Shown in pieces: positions 32,847 through 33,873 of a DNA stretch of 33,873 nt. The notes below the pieces were generated by a model, which worked only from the letters and a program-made list of their open reading frames with translations, was not told the origin of the DNA and ran no database searches. The DNA is taken from the NCBI RefSeq assembly GCF_041601295.1, contig NZ_JBFIII010000023.1, forward strand, positions 1 to 33,873, in the 5' to 3' direction. The position numbers were made by a program, and so were the translations under genes. Every line of letters starts with the position of its first letter. Position 1 is the stretch's first letter. This DNA comes from Immundisolibacter sp. (lineage in GTDB: Bacteria; Pseudomonadota; Gammaproteobacteria; Immundisolibacterales; Immundisolibacteraceae).

Positions 32847-33710
32847 ATGCCTGGAACCATTCTCGCGCTATTCCTGTTCGCCTTGGTCGTGGTCACCATC
32901 GGCCTTGGCGTACGCATCGTGCCACAGGGCAGCAAGCACGTGGTGCAGCGTCTGGGCAAATACCACAGCGCGCTATCGCCGGGCCTGAACCTGATCATCC
33001 CGTACATCGATACAGTTGCTTACAAGGTCACAACCAAGGACATCGTGCTCGACATTCCCTCGCAGGAAGTCATCACCCGCGACAACGCTGTCATCATTGC
33101 CAACGCGTTGGCCTATATCAACATTGTGGCGCCGGAGAAGGCCGTGTATGGCGTCGAGAACTACGTGTACGCCATCCAGAGCCTGGTACAGACCTCCCTG
33201 CGCTCGATCGTTGGAGAGATGGCCCTCGACGATGCACTGTCCTCGCGCGACTCCATCAAGGCCAAACTGAAAGCCGCCATCTCGGACGACATCGCCGACT
33301 GGGGGATCGCCTTGAAGACGGTCGAGATCCAGGACATCAAGCCCTCGCCGACCATGCAGCACGCCATGGAGGAACAGGCCGCCGCCGAACGCGCCCGCCG
33401 GGCCACGGTGACCCGCGCCGAAGGCGACAAGAGCGCCGCCATTCTGCAGGCCGATGGCCGGCTGGAAGCGTCGCGACGCGACGCCGAAGCCCAGGTGGTG
33501 CTGGCCGAAGCCAGTCAAACCGCCATCCGCAAGGTGGCGGAAGCCACCCAGACCGGCGAGCTACCGGTGGTGTACCTGCTCGGCGAGAAATACATCGAGG
33601 CCATGCGCAACATCGCCAACAGTGCCAACAGCAAGCTGGTGATTCTGCCCGCTGACCTGCCGGCCGCGGTGCGCGGCCTGATCAGCGGCCTGCCCGCGGG
33701 CCCGCGGTAA
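32847..33710 (+). CDS. SPFH domain stomatin-like protein (slipin/QmcA type)
   Basis: The product has 287 residues. An N-terminal membrane helix (about 4-22) is followed by the SPFH domain: IVPQGSKHVVQRLGKYH, LSPGLNLIIPYIDTV, SQEVITRDNAVI and SLRSIVGEM. A charged, alanine-rich coiled coil covers about 170-235 (EEQAAAERARRATVTRAEG). The C-terminal segment LPVVYLLGEKYIEAM is typical of the group. SPFH proteins form large ring or cage assemblies on the inner membrane. The NfeD-like gene directly upstream is the usual partner. The ATG at 32847 gives the expected N-terminus. Confidence 0.96.
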   Translation: MPGTILALFLFALVVVTIGLGVRIVPQGSKHVVQRLGKYHSALSPGLNLIIPYIDTVAYKVTTKDIVLDIPSQEVITRDNAVIIANALAYINIVAPEKAVYGVENYVYAIQSLVQTSLRSIVGEMALDDALSSRDSIKAKLKAAISDDIADWGIALKTVEIQDIKPSPTMQHAMEEQAAAERARRATVTRAEGDKSAAILQADGRLEASRRDAEAQVVLAEASQTAIRKVAEATQTGELPVVYLLGEKYIEAMRNIANSANSKLVILPADLPAAVRGLISGLPAGPR

Positions 33711-33737
33711 GCGCACCGCGATCCGCCAGAATTTGCC

Positions 33738-33873
33738 ATGGCGCAAACGGTGACGGTCAGTGAACTGATCGACGGGCGGCCGCTGTCCGGCGTTCAGTGG
33801 TGGGTGCTCGGGTTGTGCACGCTGGTGGTACTGCTGGACGGCTTTGATGTGCAGGCGGCGGCGTTTACCGGCG
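33738..33873 (+). CDS. MFS transporter, aromatic acid:H+ symporter type, N-terminal fragment
   Basis: The first 45 residues are visible before the window ends. A hydrophilic N-terminus MAQTVTVSELIDGRPLSG leads into the first helix WWVLGLCTLVVLLDGFDVQA. The LDGFD motif (residues 33-37) in helix 1 is characteristic of the aromatic acid:proton symporters (PcaK, BenK, MhpT), where these aspartates are needed for transport. Family and start are well supported; the substrate is unknown. It begins 27 bases after the stomatin gene but is probably functionally unrelated to it. Confidence 0.82.
   Translation, partial: MAQTVTVSELIDGRPLSGVQWWVLGLCTLVVLLDGFDVQAAAFTG

Noticed and set aside
1..33873. CRISPR array, prophage, insertion sequence with transposase, toxin-antitoxin or defence island
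   Set aside because: No regularly spaced direct repeats, transposase, integrase, phage or nuclease motifs were found on either strand; almost all the DNA is accounted for by conserved genes.

Overview
The window is about 33.9 kb of GC-rich chromosomal DNA from a gammaproteobacterium. The evidence is the order of core genes: queA-tgt-yajC-secD-secF, cysS divergent from a cyclophilin gene followed by lpxH, and tig-clpP-clpX-lon-hupB-tRNAVal-tRNAAsp-ppiD-fabI followed by a Yej-type peptide ABC transporter. From memory this last run matches the Pseudomonas aeruginosa order. I cannot name the genus. The flanks carry aromatic/acyl-CoA type genes (CoA-transferase, UbiD-family decarboxylase, crotonase, aromatic-acid MFS start), which suggests an aromatic-degrading relative, but that is inference. 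Layout: positions 1-2179 hold the 3' end of a class III CoA-transferase, an oxygen-binding-diiron-type metallo-beta-lactamase-fold protein and a predicted exported lipoprotein with a methyltransferase fold. Positions 2250-5080 hold cysS (minus), and a cyclophilin and lpxH (plus). Positions 5108-10452 are a minus-strand operon for queuosine synthesis and the Sec translocase accessory complex. Positions 10531-19337 run on the plus strand: two tRNA-Leu genes, trigger factor, ClpXP, Lon, HU-beta, tRNA-Val, tRNA-Asp and PpiD. This is a protein folding and quality-control block, with a heat-shock-like promoter before lon and a strong sigma-70 promoter before hupB. fabI (minus) follows, then a 355-base gap full of near-perfect palindromes, which looks like a small non-autonomous or REP-like element sitting against the fabI start. 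Positions 20546-26941 are a tightly overlapping four-gene peptide ABC transporter operon (binding protein, two permeases, fused double ATPase). Positions 27269-29552 are a minus-strand operon of a UbiD-family decarboxylase and a crotonase that resembles hydroxycinnamoyl-CoA hydratase-lyase but lacks that enzyme's substrate-specific residues. Next come a HIT-family protein, a cyclopropane-fatty-acid-synthase-like enzyme (minus), and a plus-strand membrane set (DUF502, NfeD-like, stomatin/SPFH). The window ends in the first 45 residues of an aromatic-acid:H+ symporter-type MFS protein. Most of the window is ordinary core genome. I found no CRISPR array, prophage, toxin-antitoxin or defence system. 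The best leads are the palindromic element upstream of fabI, the UbiD-crotonase operon, the very close hupB-tRNA arrangement with its overlapping terminator and promoter, and the binding protein that appears to carry both a lipid anchor and a C-terminal membrane helix.
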